A stretch of DNA of 52,399 bases from Seribacter sulfatis (GTDB taxonomy: Bacteria; Verrucomicrobiota; Verrucomicrobiia; Opitutales; Seribacteraceae): contig NZ_CAXLMO010000006.1 of assembly GCF_964187635.1 (NCBI RefSeq), forward strand, positions 1-52,399, in the 5' to 3' direction. The translations under genes and the position numbers were made by a program. Positions 8,249 through 16,849 of this stretch are shown here, one piece after another. The notes beneath the pieces are model-generated. The model saw only the letters and a program-made list of their open reading frames with translations. It was not told the origin of the DNA and ran no database searches. Within the stretch, counting starts at the first letter, position 1, and the number at the start of each line of letters is the position of its first letter.

Positions 8249-9261
8249 AAATATTAGTTACCGGAGGTGCAGGTTATATTGGCAGTCATACTTGCTTGGC
8301 TTTACTAAAAGCTAGTCATGAGGTGGTTGTGATTGATAACTTTTCAAATTCGAGTCCACAATCCTTAGAGCGGGTTGCAAAATTGGCAGGGAAGGAGCCC
8401 ATTTTAGTTGAAGGTGACATTTTGAACTCATCTGTAATCAGATCAGCTTTTGCCTCCCATTCTGATCTATCTGCCGTGATTCATTTTGCTGCACTCAAGG
8501 CGGTGGGTGAGTCAACTGAGCAACCTTTGAGGTATTATGAAAATAATGTGGCCGGTTCGGTAGCCTTGCTTCAAGAAATGGATCGTGCTGGCGTGAATAA
8601 TCTGGTTTTTAGTTCGTCGTGCACTGTTTATGGAGAGCCAAAGCAGGTGCCTATTGATGAACAGCACCCCATTGGCACTGTCTCCAGTCCTTATGGAAGA
8701 ACTAAGTCCATGATGGAGGAAATCATTAAGGATGCGTCTTTTGCAAATGAGAATCTGAGTGCAGCACTTCTTCGATATTTTAATCCGGTGGGAGCCGATA
8801 AAAGTGGTGAGATCGGGGAGGACCCGAATGGTATACCTGATAATCTTGTTCCTTTTGTTTGCCAGGTTGCGACTGGTAAGTTGGCAAAACTTCGGGTTTT
8901 TGGCACAGATTATCCCACACAAGATGGAACTGCGATTCGGGATTATTTGCATGTGAGTGATTTAGCCGATGCTCATCTGAAAGCCCTTGAAGCACTACTT
9001 AATCGTAAAGGGATTTTGACCTGTAATTTAGGGACGGGGATGGGGTCTTCTGTGTTAGATGTGATTTGCGCCTTTGAAAAAATTTCGGGGATTACTATCC
9101 CCCATGAATTCAATGCACGCAGAACAGGAGATGTTACAGAAGCTTGGGCTGATCCATCAATGGCGGAAAAAGTTCTTGGTTGGAAAGCACAATACTCGCT
9201 GGAAGAAATGCTGGCCGATGCATGGAATTGGCAACAGAAAAATCCGAACGGTTATGAGTAA
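8245..9261 (+). CDS. galE: UDP-glucose 4-epimerase
   Basis: A 338-residue SDR enzyme interconverting UDP-glucose and UDP-galactose. It has GGAGYIGSH at residues 7-15, SSCTVYGEP near 128-136 with the catalytic Ser/Thr, the Y-G-R-T-K pair near 150, RYFNPVGAD near 177, and the GalE-specific IRDYLHVSDLADAH stretch. Length and motif order are those of canonical GalE, unlike the three SDRs at 99-3063. It overlaps the preceding sugar transferase by four bases and ends the + strand polysaccharide block. The next gene (DUF192) converges from the opposite strand only 8 bases downstream. Confidence 0.96.
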   Translation: MKILVTGGAGYIGSHTCLALLKASHEVVVIDNFSNSSPQSLERVAKLAGKEPILVEGDILNSSVIRSAFASHSDLSAVIHFAALKAVGESTEQPLRYYENNVAGSVALLQEMDRAGVNNLVFSSSCTVYGEPKQVPIDEQHPIGTVSSPYGRTKSMMEEIIKDASFANENLSAALLRYFNPVGADKSGEIGEDPNGIPDNLVPFVCQVATGKLAKLRVFGTDYPTQDGTAIRDYLHVSDLADAHLKALEALLNRKGILTCNLGTGMGSSVLDVICAFEKISGITIPHEFNARRTGDVTEAWADPSMAEKVLGWKAQYSLEEMLADAWNWQQKNPNGYE

Positions 9262-9269
9262 TTGCTTTT

Positions 9270-9797
9270 CTAATCAGTGAGATAATCTTTTGGGTCGAGT
9301 CCCCGTTTTCGTATCGCAATTCTAATATCTTCCAAACTTATCCGATCTCCAATTTTTAAATCTTGTCCGCGGAAGTCATTCAAGTTTAATTCCAATACAA
9401 ATTGGATTTTTTTCGACCTTGAAGGTACACCGCTTAAGTCAAAAGGTTTGGCTGCATGAATTTCTTTCAGTGCTCCATTGGAAGAAAAATACCCAATATC
9501 CAGAGGGATTCTCGTATTTTTCATCCAAAACTTTTGGGGAGTAGCAGATTTAAAAATAAACAACATGCCCGTACCCGGTTTTAATTTGTCTCGAAACATT
9601 AACCCCTTTTCCCTCTCTTTGGGTAAAATGGCTAGTTCAGCTAGAATTGGAGTTTTGCCAATATGAAAGGTAAAAAACTCTTTTTTATGAGTCATATTAT
9701 TTTCACCTTTTTTAGGTTCTGCTTCTGTGCAAGATAGTACTAGGAGTAGTGTGCCAGCAAAAAAATGGAAATTGAGTACTTTTTTAAATTTGTTCAT
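9270..9797 (-). CDS. DUF192 family lipoprotein
   Basis: A 175-residue protein with an N-terminal signal ending in a lipobox (LVLSC, Cys at about residue 23), so probably a lipid-anchored envelope protein. The mature part is a DUF192 domain: KEREKGLMFRDKL, GMLFIF, FWMKNTRIPLDIGY and the closing region KIQFVLELN. Its biochemical role is unknown. It is transcribed away from the heptose kinase gene with only 11 bases between the two start codons, and its 3' end faces galE across 8 bases. Confidence 0.9.
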   Translation of the reverse strand: MNKFKKVLNFHFFAGTLLLVLSCTEAEPKKGENNMTHKKEFFTFHIGKTPILAELAILPKEREKGLMFRDKLKPGTGMLFIFKSATPQKFWMKNTRIPLDIGYFSSNGALKEIHAAKPFDLSGVPSRSKKIQFVLELNLNDFRGQDLKIGDRISLEDIRIAIRKRGLDPKDYLTD

Positions 9798-9808
9798 AAT
9801 TTTAATAG

Positions 9809-10759
9809 ATGAAAGATCTTCTTAATCAAATCAAGCGACTTCGTGTTCTTGTTGTAGGCGATGTCATGCTCGATCGCTATGTTATCGGTGGAGTTCATCG
9901 AATTTCTCCTGAGGCACCCGTTCCAGTCCTCACTGTAGAGGACGAAAAAATAGTTGCTGGAGGGGCCGCAAATGTGGCTTTAAACGCGGCATCTCTTGGA
10001 GCAAATGTTGAGGTGTGCGGATGGTTCGGTGATGACAGTCAGGGAGAACAGCTTCGGGCACTACTCCAGGATCAAGGCATTTCTGTTGATCAATCGTTTC
10101 TTTTTTCCGGTGCTCCTACCATTAGTAAAACAAGAGTCACCTCATCTAATCAGCAAATTTGCAGAGTCGATCGCGAGAGCGATTCAAATGCCTACGCACC
10201 AAATTTATCGCTTTTGCAAGAAAGTTTGATTTCAAAAATAAATTTATCAGATGTGGTTATTGTTTCAGATTACGGGAAGGGTTTTGTGAGTAATGAACTC
10301 TTCCGAGTGATCCGCAAACATGCGAATTTCGTTTCTGTTGATCCTAAACCCAGTCGATTACTTCAATATGAAAACCCTGATCTATTAACCCCAAATCAGA
10401 TGGAAGCCCTTGAATTAGCTGGTAAATCCAGGTTGATGAACGAGGAATTTCCCCAAGAAGAGGTTGTTCAGGAAATCTTCAGGAAATTCTCGCCTAAAAA
10501 GTTGGCGATTACTTTAGGGGCAGATGGAATGTTGTTGGCTGAAGATAAAGAAATTAAAAAGACTATTCCCACTGCTGCCAGGGAGGTTTTTGATGTATCG
10601 GGTGCAGGTGATACCGTGATTGCAGTACTTTCTATGGCATTGGTGGCGAACGGTAGTTTTGAGCAATCTGCCCAATTAGCAAATTTTGCTGCCGGCATTG
10701 TTGTGGGAAAAGTGGGCACGGCCTCGGTAACCACAGAAGAAATCCTTTCTTTATTGTAG
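9809..10759 (+). CDS. hldA: D-glycero-beta-D-manno-heptose-7-phosphate kinase
   Basis: A 316-residue ribokinase/PfkB-family kinase of the RfaE-I type. It starts with a VVGDVMLDRYV motif at about 15-25, then SPEAPVPVL, GGAANVALNAASLGA near 51-65, and the catalytic DVSGAGDT near 262-269. It phosphorylates heptose 7-phosphate at C1 in ADP-heptose synthesis for the LPS inner core. Only the kinase domain is present; the adenylyltransferase domain found in fused HldE is missing and no separate hldC is visible. The next gene encodes a GmhB-like phosphatase, the following step in the pathway. Confidence 0.92.
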   Translation: MKDLLNQIKRLRVLVVGDVMLDRYVIGGVHRISPEAPVPVLTVEDEKIVAGGAANVALNAASLGANVEVCGWFGDDSQGEQLRALLQDQGISVDQSFLFSGAPTISKTRVTSSNQQICRVDRESDSNAYAPNLSLLQESLISKINLSDVVIVSDYGKGFVSNELFRVIRKHANFVSVDPKPSRLLQYENPDLLTPNQMEALELAGKSRLMNEEFPQEEVVQEIFRKFSPKKLAITLGADGMLLAEDKEIKKTIPTAAREVFDVSGAGDTVIAVLSMALVANGSFEQSAQLANFAAGIVVGKVGTASVTTEEILSLL

Positions 10760-10766
10760 CGTTTTT

Positions 10767-11312
10767 ATGTCGCGAGGAGTTTTTTTTGACCGTGACGGTA
10801 CACTTATAAAAGATGTCCATTACTTAAAAAATCCAGCTGATATCAAAATTATTGATGGAGTCTCCGAGGCCCTTATTAAAATCAAAAAAACTGGTTGCCT
10901 TATGTTCATGCATACCAATCAGTCGGGAATTGCCCGAGGGTATTACGATTGGAATGATGTTCATGCCTGTAATAGTAGAATGCTCGATTTGTATGGTCTA
11001 AGTGCTCATTTTTGGGATGGTATATGTATTGCACCTGAATCTCCCGATGACCCAAAAGTTGAATACCGTAAACCTTCCCCAAAATATGAGTTAGAAATGG
11101 TGGAAAAATTCAATTTAGATCCTTCAATTTGTTGGATGGTGGGAGATAAATGGATTGATGTTGAAACGGGATTAAAATCAAAAATGAATGCGGCACTTGT
11201 GAGAACAGGCAAAGAGATTAATTCCGAAACGGAAAAAATTGCATCTATTCAAAAAGTACCGATTTGTGAGGACATACTTTCTTTCTGTAATTCTCACATC
11301 ACGAAGATTTAA
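10767..11312 (+). CDS. gmhB: GmhB-like HAD phosphatase (heptose bisphosphate phosphatase)
   Basis: A 181-residue HAD-IIIA hydrolase, 7 bases after the heptose kinase. HAD motif I is FFDRDGT (Asp8 and Asp10), motif II is HTNQSG, the conserved lysine is in YRKPSPK and motif III is MVGDKWIDVETG. The expected reaction is removal of the 7-phosphate from heptose 1,7-bisphosphate. The cysteine-rich zinc loop of E. coli GmhB (the CxC preceding RKPxPG) is absent; the equivalent stretch around PDDPKVEYRKPSP has no cysteines. The assignment therefore leans on operon context. Its TAA overlaps the ATG of the Nudix gene by one base. Confidence 0.82.
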   Translation: MSRGVFFDRDGTLIKDVHYLKNPADIKIIDGVSEALIKIKKTGCLMFMHTNQSGIARGYYDWNDVHACNSRMLDLYGLSAHFWDGICIAPESPDDPKVEYRKPSPKYELEMVEKFNLDPSICWMVGDKWIDVETGLKSKMNAALVRTGKEINSETEKIASIQKVPICEDILSFCNSHITKI

Positions 11313-11869
11313 TGAGCGACAAATTTCCCAGCAAGTGGAAGGTAATTCAAGATGATATCCATGCGGATTGCAGGATTTTCGAAGTACATAAAAGAAAAAT
11401 GCTTCGGGATTCTGACCAAAAGCAAGGAGACTTTTATGTGATTGAAACGAATGACTGGGTAAATGTTTTAGCAATGACTCCAAAGCAAGAAATTATTTTA
11501 GTCCGTCAATTTCGATATGGAACAGAAGAGTATTCCCTTGAACCTCCAGGTGGAGTCATTGAAAAAGGGGAAGACCCTGTTGTTGCTGGCCAACGAGAAC
11601 TTCTTGAGGAGACTGGATATACAGGTAGAAATCCAAAACTAATTGGTGATGTCTTTCCCAATGCTGCGATTATGTCAAACCGTTGCCATTTCTTATTTTT
11701 AACAGATGTTGAAAAAACAGCAAAAGTTTCCTTTGACCCCCATGAAGAATTGGAAACCGTAAAAGTTTCGATTGATCAATTGAAAGATTTAGTGAAATCC
11801 GGTGAGATCTCACATTCGATTGGAGTAAATGCAGTTTTTCATCTTATGATGGAAATTGGCATTGTTTAA
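11312..11869 (+). CDS. Nudix hydrolase (ADP-ribose pyrophosphatase-like)
   Basis: A 185-residue cytoplasmic protein with a perfect Nudix box (G-x5-E-x7-REuxEExGu), beginning GGVIEKGEDPVV and ending RELLEETGY, near residues 81-106. The RQFRYGTEEYSLEPPGG region before the box is typical of ADP-sugar pyrophosphatases. It hydrolyses a nucleoside diphosphate derivative; the exact substrate (ADP-ribose or another ADP-sugar) cannot be decided. It is translationally coupled to the preceding heptose phosphatase through a TAATG junction. Confidence 0.9.
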   Translation: MSDKFPSKWKVIQDDIHADCRIFEVHKRKMLRDSDQKQGDFYVIETNDWVNVLAMTPKQEIILVRQFRYGTEEYSLEPPGGVIEKGEDPVVAGQRELLEETGYTGRNPKLIGDVFPNAAIMSNRCHFLFLTDVEKTAKVSFDPHEELETVKVSIDQLKDLVKSGEISHSIGVNAVFHLMMEIGIV

Positions 11870-11955
11870 AGCCTACTTGGATTTCAATGATCCTATTCAT
11901 ATGTCGTTGGGCTTTGCTTCTTTACGAAATCAACTTCAAGTGATATTATAAAATA

Positions 11956-12438
11956 ATGAGCGATTTATTATCCGTTTTACAAGAAACTGCTGATCCTCGA
12001 CCCGAGCGTTTGGCACAAATCTTGGGTTGCACTGAAGAGGATGTGGAGAGTGAATTGGAAGAACTTCGCAAAAATAAAACCTTGCTTGGTTGGATGCCCT
12101 TGTTGAACCCAACTCATCACGATTTAGAACAGGTTCGTGCTGTAATCGAAGTTAAAATAAGCCCAGAGCGGGAGGGCGGGTTTGATCGAATGGCAATGAG
12201 AATTTCAAAGTTTGAAGAAGTTGAATCCTGTTATTTAATGTCAGGTGGGTATGATTTACTCGTATTTGTTACCGGAAAGAACCTGAGATTCGTTGCCTCT
12301 TTTATTTCGGAGCGCTTGGCCACTATTGATGGAGTGCTTTCAACTGCCACTCACTTTCTCCTCCGCCCGTACAAGGATCATGGTCACATTTTCGAGGAAG
12401 AGTCCGAGAATCAAGAAAAACCTTCAGTCAGTCCCTAG
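11956..12438 (+). CDS. Lrp/AsnC family transcriptional regulator
   Basis: A 160-residue protein with an N-terminal winged helix-turn-helix (RPERLAQILGCTEEDVESEL, about residues 15-34) and a C-terminal RAM ligand-binding domain (EEVESCYLMSGGYDLLVFV followed by a C-terminal tail). Lrp/AsnC proteins sense amino acids and form multimeric DNA-binding discs. The gene sits 6 bases upstream of an aminotransferase, so it very likely controls that operon in response to an amino-acid ligand. A possible -10 element (TATAAA) lies just before its start in the 86-base gap after the Nudix gene. Confidence 0.92.
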   Translation: MSDLLSVLQETADPRPERLAQILGCTEEDVESELEELRKNKTLLGWMPLLNPTHHDLEQVRAVIEVKISPEREGGFDRMAMRISKFEEVESCYLMSGGYDLLVFVTGKNLRFVASFISERLATIDGVLSTATHFLLRPYKDHGHIFEEESENQEKPSVSP

Positions 12439-12444
12439 AACAGA

Positions 12445-13638
12445 ATGAATCCGGAAAATTTCATTGCTGATCATATTAAAAGCTTACCTCGTTCTGGAAT
12501 ACGAGATTTCTTTGCGATTGTATCAGAAATGCCCCAAGCGATTTCTTTGGGAATTGGAGAACCCGATTTTGTAACTCCCTGGAAAATTAGAGAGGCATCC
12601 ATATTTGCTCTTGAGCAGGGAAAAACATCATACACTGATAATCGTGGTCTCCTTTCGCTCCGGAAAGAAATTTCTAAGTATTGTGCCTCCTTTTTCGGTC
12701 CTGAATATGATCCGGTTTCGGAAATTTTAGTAACCGTTGGTGTTTCCGAGGCTATCGATATTGCCCTGCGTTCGATTCTCAATCCAGGCGACAAAGTTTT
12801 GTACCACGAGCCATGTTATGTCTCCTATGCACCAAGTGTTACCCTTGCATTTGGCGAGGCGATCCCCGTTGCAACAACTCCCGGGCAAGAGTTCTCTCTC
12901 GATCCTGAAGCCTTCGAAAAAGCGTGGCAACCAGGATGTAAAATTTTGATGCTTAATTTTCCTACCAACCCAACTGGTGGTACTGCGGATCGGGAAAAGT
13001 TGGAACGCTTAGCAAAATTTGCCAAAGACAAAGACTTAATCGTGATCAGCGATGAAATCTATGCGGAATTAACTTACGAGGGCGAACATGTAAGCATTGC
13101 ATCACTCCCCGGAATGAAAGAACGAACCCTCTTGTTGCATGGGTTCTCGAAGGGTTTTGCTATGACTGGATTTCGGGTTGGTTTTGGTTGCGGTCCAGAT
13201 TGGCTCATTGATGCGATGATGAAAATCCATCAGTATTGTATGATGTGTGCTCCAATTTTAAGTCAGGAAGCAGCGATTGAAGCCCTGGTGAATGGTTCGG
13301 AAGATGTGATGAGAATGCGTGACCAATATCATAAAAGACGAGATTTTGTAATTCGTCGATTTAATGAAATCGGATTAAGTTGTCATCTGCCAAGGGGTTC
13401 ATTTTATGCCTTTCCCGATATATCGATCACTGGCCTAAATGAAACTGAGTTTTGCCATCGTTTACTTCGAGAACAAGAAGTGGCAGTGGTTCCCGGTACT
13501 GCCTTTGGGGATCATGGGGTCAATCATGTAAGGGCAAGTTTTTCCACTTCTTACGAGAAATTAGTGGAGGCGACAAATCGGATGGAATCATTTGTTGATT
13601 GCCTTGATTCTGAAAACGCCCACTCTGCAGCGATTTAA
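12445..13638 (+). CDS. PLP-dependent aminotransferase, class I/II
   Basis: A 397-residue fold-type I aminotransferase. Visible landmarks are SLGIGEPDF near residue 35, the TNPTGG segment near 173, ISDEIYAELTYEG near 199 with the PLP-binding Asp/Tyr, the Schiff-base lysine in GFSKGFAMTGFRVGF near 235, and a C-terminal Arg in NHVRASFS that binds the substrate carboxylate. It is downstream of the Lrp/AsnC regulator in an apparent two-gene operon. It belongs to the same broad family as the aspartate aminotransferase at 19264-20448, but its specificity cannot be assigned; aromatic amino acid or N-acetyl-diaminopimelate transamination are options. Confidence 0.9.
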   Translation: MNPENFIADHIKSLPRSGIRDFFAIVSEMPQAISLGIGEPDFVTPWKIREASIFALEQGKTSYTDNRGLLSLRKEISKYCASFFGPEYDPVSEILVTVGVSEAIDIALRSILNPGDKVLYHEPCYVSYAPSVTLAFGEAIPVATTPGQEFSLDPEAFEKAWQPGCKILMLNFPTNPTGGTADREKLERLAKFAKDKDLIVISDEIYAELTYEGEHVSIASLPGMKERTLLLHGFSKGFAMTGFRVGFGCGPDWLIDAMMKIHQYCMMCAPILSQEAAIEALVNGSEDVMRMRDQYHKRRDFVIRRFNEIGLSCHLPRGSFYAFPDISITGLNETEFCHRLLREQEVAVVPGTAFGDHGVNHVRASFSTSYEKLVEATNRMESFVDCLDSENAHSAAI

Positions 13639-13672
13639 TCCTCTTCCATTTATTTTTTAAAATGCTCTCATT

Positions 13673-15073
13673 ATGAGCCTTACACAAAGTGTTGCAATTG
13701 TTGGTCGCCCTAATGTGGGTAAAAGCCGTTTATTTAATCGACTGGCAGGTCGACGCATCTCCATCGTACACGATCGCCCGGGAGTAACTCGGGATGTTGT
13801 GGTAGCGGATAGCCCGGAAGGCTACACATTAATGGACACCGGTGGGATTGGAATGCAACCAGAAATGACTTCTGTGGAAATTCAGGATGCGACTGAATAC
13901 CAAGCTGATTTCGCAATTCATGCATCAGATTTATTATTATTTGTAGTGGATGGCAGGGAAGGTTTAATTCCCCTCGATGAGACTTTAGCCCGAAAATTCA
14001 GGAAAATGGGTAAAGAGCCGATTTTAGTGGTTAATAAATTAGACGAACCTGAAAAAAATTATTCGATTTCCGAATTTGATCGTCTTGGTTTTAAAACGGT
14101 GGTGGGAGTGTCTGCGGAACATGGTGGTGGATTTGAAGAGTTGATTACCACGATTCAATCGAAGATTCCAATTAGCAATATTCTACCGATTGAGGGGGAT
14201 AATGATAGGACTCGTATTGCTTTTATCGGCCGACCCAATGTAGGGAAATCATCGCTGTGCAATCGATTGCTTGAAATGGATCGCTTAATTGTGAGTGATG
14301 TACCGGGAACTACTCGAGAAACTGTTGAGTTAGACTTGGACTTCAAAAGCGAAAATTCAGAAGAGGATTGGAAGTTTAGATTATACGACACTGCCGGTTT
14401 AAAACGGCACAAAAGAATTGATAGTTCACTTGATTTCTTTTCTTCGGTACGGACTAAAAAGGCGATTGAATCTGTAGATGTAGTTTTCCTTGTCCTGGAT
14501 GCGAGAGAAGGCGTGACCAAGCAGGATAAAATCATGGCAGACCATGTTTTAAAAGAGGGAAAAGCACTTTCAATCCTAGTAAACAAATGGGACTTGGCAT
14601 TAGACGGGTTTCGAAAGGACCCACTTCCTGGTTATGAGGATGAAAAGGATTTTAGAAAGAGTTATTTAAAATCAATTCGTAAGGAACTATTCTTTCTTCC
14701 CGATTCTCCAATTTCTTTTGTTTCCGCACTCACCGGATACTCGATTAAAGACTTTTTACAAGTCGCCCGCGACCTAGATGCACGGATGGATAAAACGCTT
14801 TCAACTTCTGCATTGAATAAAGTAATTGGTGAAATGTGGGAGCATCGACCTCCTGCTAAAATTAAGGGAAAACGCTTTAAAGTCTTTTATGCGGTTCAAG
14901 TCGAGAATCGTCCATTTCGAGTCAAACTTTTTTGCAATCGTGAGGAACGATTAAACGATCAATATCGTCGGTATTTGGAAAAAGGTATTCAGCAGAAATT
15001 TGGACTGTCTGGATGTCCCCTTAAGTTTTCTTTAGCCGGTAAAGAACAAAGGTATCAGGAAGAGAAAGTCTAA
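13673..15073 (+). CDS. der: Ribosome biogenesis GTPase Der (EngA)
   Basis: A 466-residue protein with two tandem GTPase domains followed by a KH-like domain, the Der hallmark. The first P-loop is GRPNVGKS at 11-18, followed by DTGG and the NKLD base-recognition motif. The second P-loop is GRPNVGKSS near residue 185, followed by DTAGLKR and NKWD. The C-terminal region (about 365-466) fits the RNA-binding KH-like domain. Der is required for 50S subunit maturation. A clear intrinsic terminator follows at 15092-15118. Confidence 0.97.
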   Translation: MSLTQSVAIVGRPNVGKSRLFNRLAGRRISIVHDRPGVTRDVVVADSPEGYTLMDTGGIGMQPEMTSVEIQDATEYQADFAIHASDLLLFVVDGREGLIPLDETLARKFRKMGKEPILVVNKLDEPEKNYSISEFDRLGFKTVVGVSAEHGGGFEELITTIQSKIPISNILPIEGDNDRTRIAFIGRPNVGKSSLCNRLLEMDRLIVSDVPGTTRETVELDLDFKSENSEEDWKFRLYDTAGLKRHKRIDSSLDFFSSVRTKKAIESVDVVFLVLDAREGVTKQDKIMADHVLKEGKALSILVNKWDLALDGFRKDPLPGYEDEKDFRKSYLKSIRKELFFLPDSPISFVSALTGYSIKDFLQVARDLDARMDKTLSTSALNKVIGEMWEHRPPAKIKGKRFKVFYAVQVENRPFRVKLFCNREERLNDQYRRYLEKGIQQKFGLSGCPLKFSLAGKEQRYQEEKV

Positions 15074-15091
15074 TCTTTAAATATATTCTCC

Positions 15092-15118
15092 AAAAAAGCC
15101 GTCTCGACGGCTTTTTTT
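15092..15118 (+). terminator. Rho-independent terminator after der
   Basis: A perfect 5-bp GC-rich stem (GCCGT/ACGGC) with a CTCG loop at 15098-15111, preceded by a run of A and followed by seven T. The flanking A and T runs make it potentially bidirectional. It separates der from fmt and is the clearest intrinsic terminator in the window. Confidence 0.92.
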
Positions 15119-15169
15119 GTGCCATTTTCGTTGTCCGATAGATTGTTTTACCATTTCCTATATTCTTAA

Positions 15170-16144
15170 ATGTCTAATCAAATTTACAGGGTTGCATTCT
15201 TTGGATCAGATGAGATTGCTTTACCATTTTTAGAATATTTGCATAACGAATGTGATTTCGTTCGCTTAAGTGCTGTGCTTACTCAGCCTGACCGCAGGTC
15301 GGGTAGGGGGAGGAAAATGTCAGAGAATCCAATTAAGAGTTGGGCGAAAGCTCGTTCCGTTCCCTGTCGAAGTCCGGACAAACCCACAGGTGTGGAATGC
15401 AATTGGCTCCAAGAAGAAAGAATTGATTCCATTTTAGTGATGGCATACGGGCACATTTTAAAAAATCAATTTTTGGACGTCGCCCCGGCAGGGTGCTATA
15501 ATCTACACGCCTCACTTTTACCCGAATATCGTGGTGCTTCCCCGATAGAGACTGCCATTGCCATGGGTGAGAATAGAAGTGGCGTTACCCTGATGCGCAT
15601 TATTCCTCGTATGGATGCCGGTCCGATTGTTGATTCTGAATCAATTTCTATCTCGAGCACAGATACAGGACCTAGTTTGCGCCTCAAACTTTCCCAATCG
15701 TGTGTCCCGCTCATTAAAAGAAATATTGCCAGCCTTGTTCAGGGAAAAGCGGAAGAGTTTACCCAAGTGGAAGAGGAATCAAGTTATTGCCGGAAACTCA
15801 ATAAAGAAGATGGAAACCTAAATTTTTCCTCTACGGCCCAAGTATTATCAAATCGAATTCGTGCATTTCAAGCATGGCCAGGATGTAGTTTTTTCCATGA
15901 TGGGCAGAAATTTAGAATTGGATCAGCGGAACCGAAAAGTGATCCTGATTTTCTGCGGGAGGGAGAAACAAAAAGAGATGAAGAGGGCAATTTTATAATT
16001 GGTACAAAGCACGGTGTTCTTCGGATTTTGGAAATTCAAAAACCGGGCGGTAAAATGTTAAAAGTCTCTGAATTTCTTCGCGGTTTCAACTTTCCATTTG
16101 GAGAAATTCTTGAATCCCTTGAGATGAAGGATTTGACCAAATAG
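15170..16144 (+). CDS. fmt: Methionyl-tRNA formyltransferase
   Basis: A 324-residue enzyme that formylates initiator Met-tRNA. The N-terminal formyltransferase domain carries the folate-site elements NLHASLLPEYRGASPIETAI (about residues 112-131) with catalytic Asn and His, and RMDAGPIVDS near 147. The C-terminal OB-like domain includes RIRAFQAWPGC near 230. No peptide deformylase gene is adjacent in this window, although def and fmt are neighbours in many bacteria. The gene begins after the der terminator and so probably has its own promoter. Confidence 0.95.
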   Translation: MSNQIYRVAFFGSDEIALPFLEYLHNECDFVRLSAVLTQPDRRSGRGRKMSENPIKSWAKARSVPCRSPDKPTGVECNWLQEERIDSILVMAYGHILKNQFLDVAPAGCYNLHASLLPEYRGASPIETAIAMGENRSGVTLMRIIPRMDAGPIVDSESISISSTDTGPSLRLKLSQSCVPLIKRNIASLVQGKAEEFTQVEEESSYCRKLNKEDGNLNFSSTAQVLSNRIRAFQAWPGCSFFHDGQKFRIGSAEPKSDPDFLREGETKRDEEGNFIIGTKHGVLRILEIQKPGGKMLKVSEFLRGFNFPFGEILESLEMKDLTK

Positions 16145-16176
16145 TTAATTGGATTTCTGATTTTCTAAAAGATTTC

Positions 16177-16839
16177 TTGCTTCAATTTAGGAAATATTTA
16201 GTTTTGATATTGGTGGTAGGTAAAATTCATAATTTCTTCGTTCAATATTCCCGATTGGGTTTCCATGTAATCATTTTATATTTGGTTCTCCTTTTTGCAC
16301 CCAGTATTTCATTCGCTGATATTACGGTTCGGGTAGCGAATTTAAAGCAGGACATGGAGTTAGTAACGAGAGAACTAGCGGGACTTCGTACAGAAGTGGA
16401 ATTGCTAAGGAGAGAAAATGCTCAGTTGAAAGTACAGTTAGAGCATTCCACTCGAAAACAATCTTCCAATGCAGGGGTTTCGAGCGAGGTTCTTCAAAGG
16501 ATGAGCGAGCGTATGAAACAACTGGAATTCAAATTACTGCAAAGCGAAAAATCCCAGCTTACCTTGCAAAAAAGCATTGATTTGAAAATGACTGAACTCA
16601 TTACCCAAATGAATAAAGGTTTTGACCAGGTTCAATCTTCTCCTGCTAAACCAGCACCAGTTCCTACATTTAATCAGGATTACCCCCAAACAGGGTTTGT
16701 ACACAGTGTGGAAAAGGGAGAAACAATTTCCAGTATCGCCCAAAAATACAAGTCAAAAACCAAATGGATTATTAATGCAAATCAGATTGTAGATCCCAAA
16801 AAAGTATTTATTGGAAAAGAACTATTTATACCCCAATAA
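16177..16839 (+). CDS. Exported coiled-coil protein with C-terminal LysM domain
   Basis: About 220 residues. A hydrophobic export or anchor segment (IILYLVLLFAPSISFA) is followed by a long heptad-rich coiled coil (roughly residues 50-145) and a C-terminal LysM domain (VEKGETISSIAQKYKS through GKELFIPQ). LysM domains bind peptidoglycan, so a periplasmic, wall-associated role is expected; a specific function is not known. The start is uncertain: no in-frame ATG precedes the signal region. TTG at 16177 gives two hydrophobic stretches, while TTG at 16255 would give a short classical signal peptide. It lies 10 bases upstream of parB. Confidence 0.78.
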   Translation: MLQFRKYLVLILVVGKIHNFFVQYSRLGFHVIILYLVLLFAPSISFADITVRVANLKQDMELVTRELAGLRTEVELLRRENAQLKVQLEHSTRKQSSNAGVSSEVLQRMSERMKQLEFKLLQSEKSQLTLQKSIDLKMTELITQMNKGFDQVQSSPAKPAPVPTFNQDYPQTGFVHSVEKGETISSIAQKYKSKTKWIINANQIVDPKKVFIGKELFIPQ

Positions 16840-16849
16840 TGTCAAATTT

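Noticed and set aside
8512..8952. 146-residue open frame antisense to galE
   Set aside because: Entirely inside a well-supported galE gene with no recognisable domain; a shadow frame.
16811..16849. Longer parB starting at 16811
   Set aside because: It would overlap the LysM gene and adds residues unlike ParB; the ATG at 16850 gives the canonical RLGRGLGSL N-terminus.
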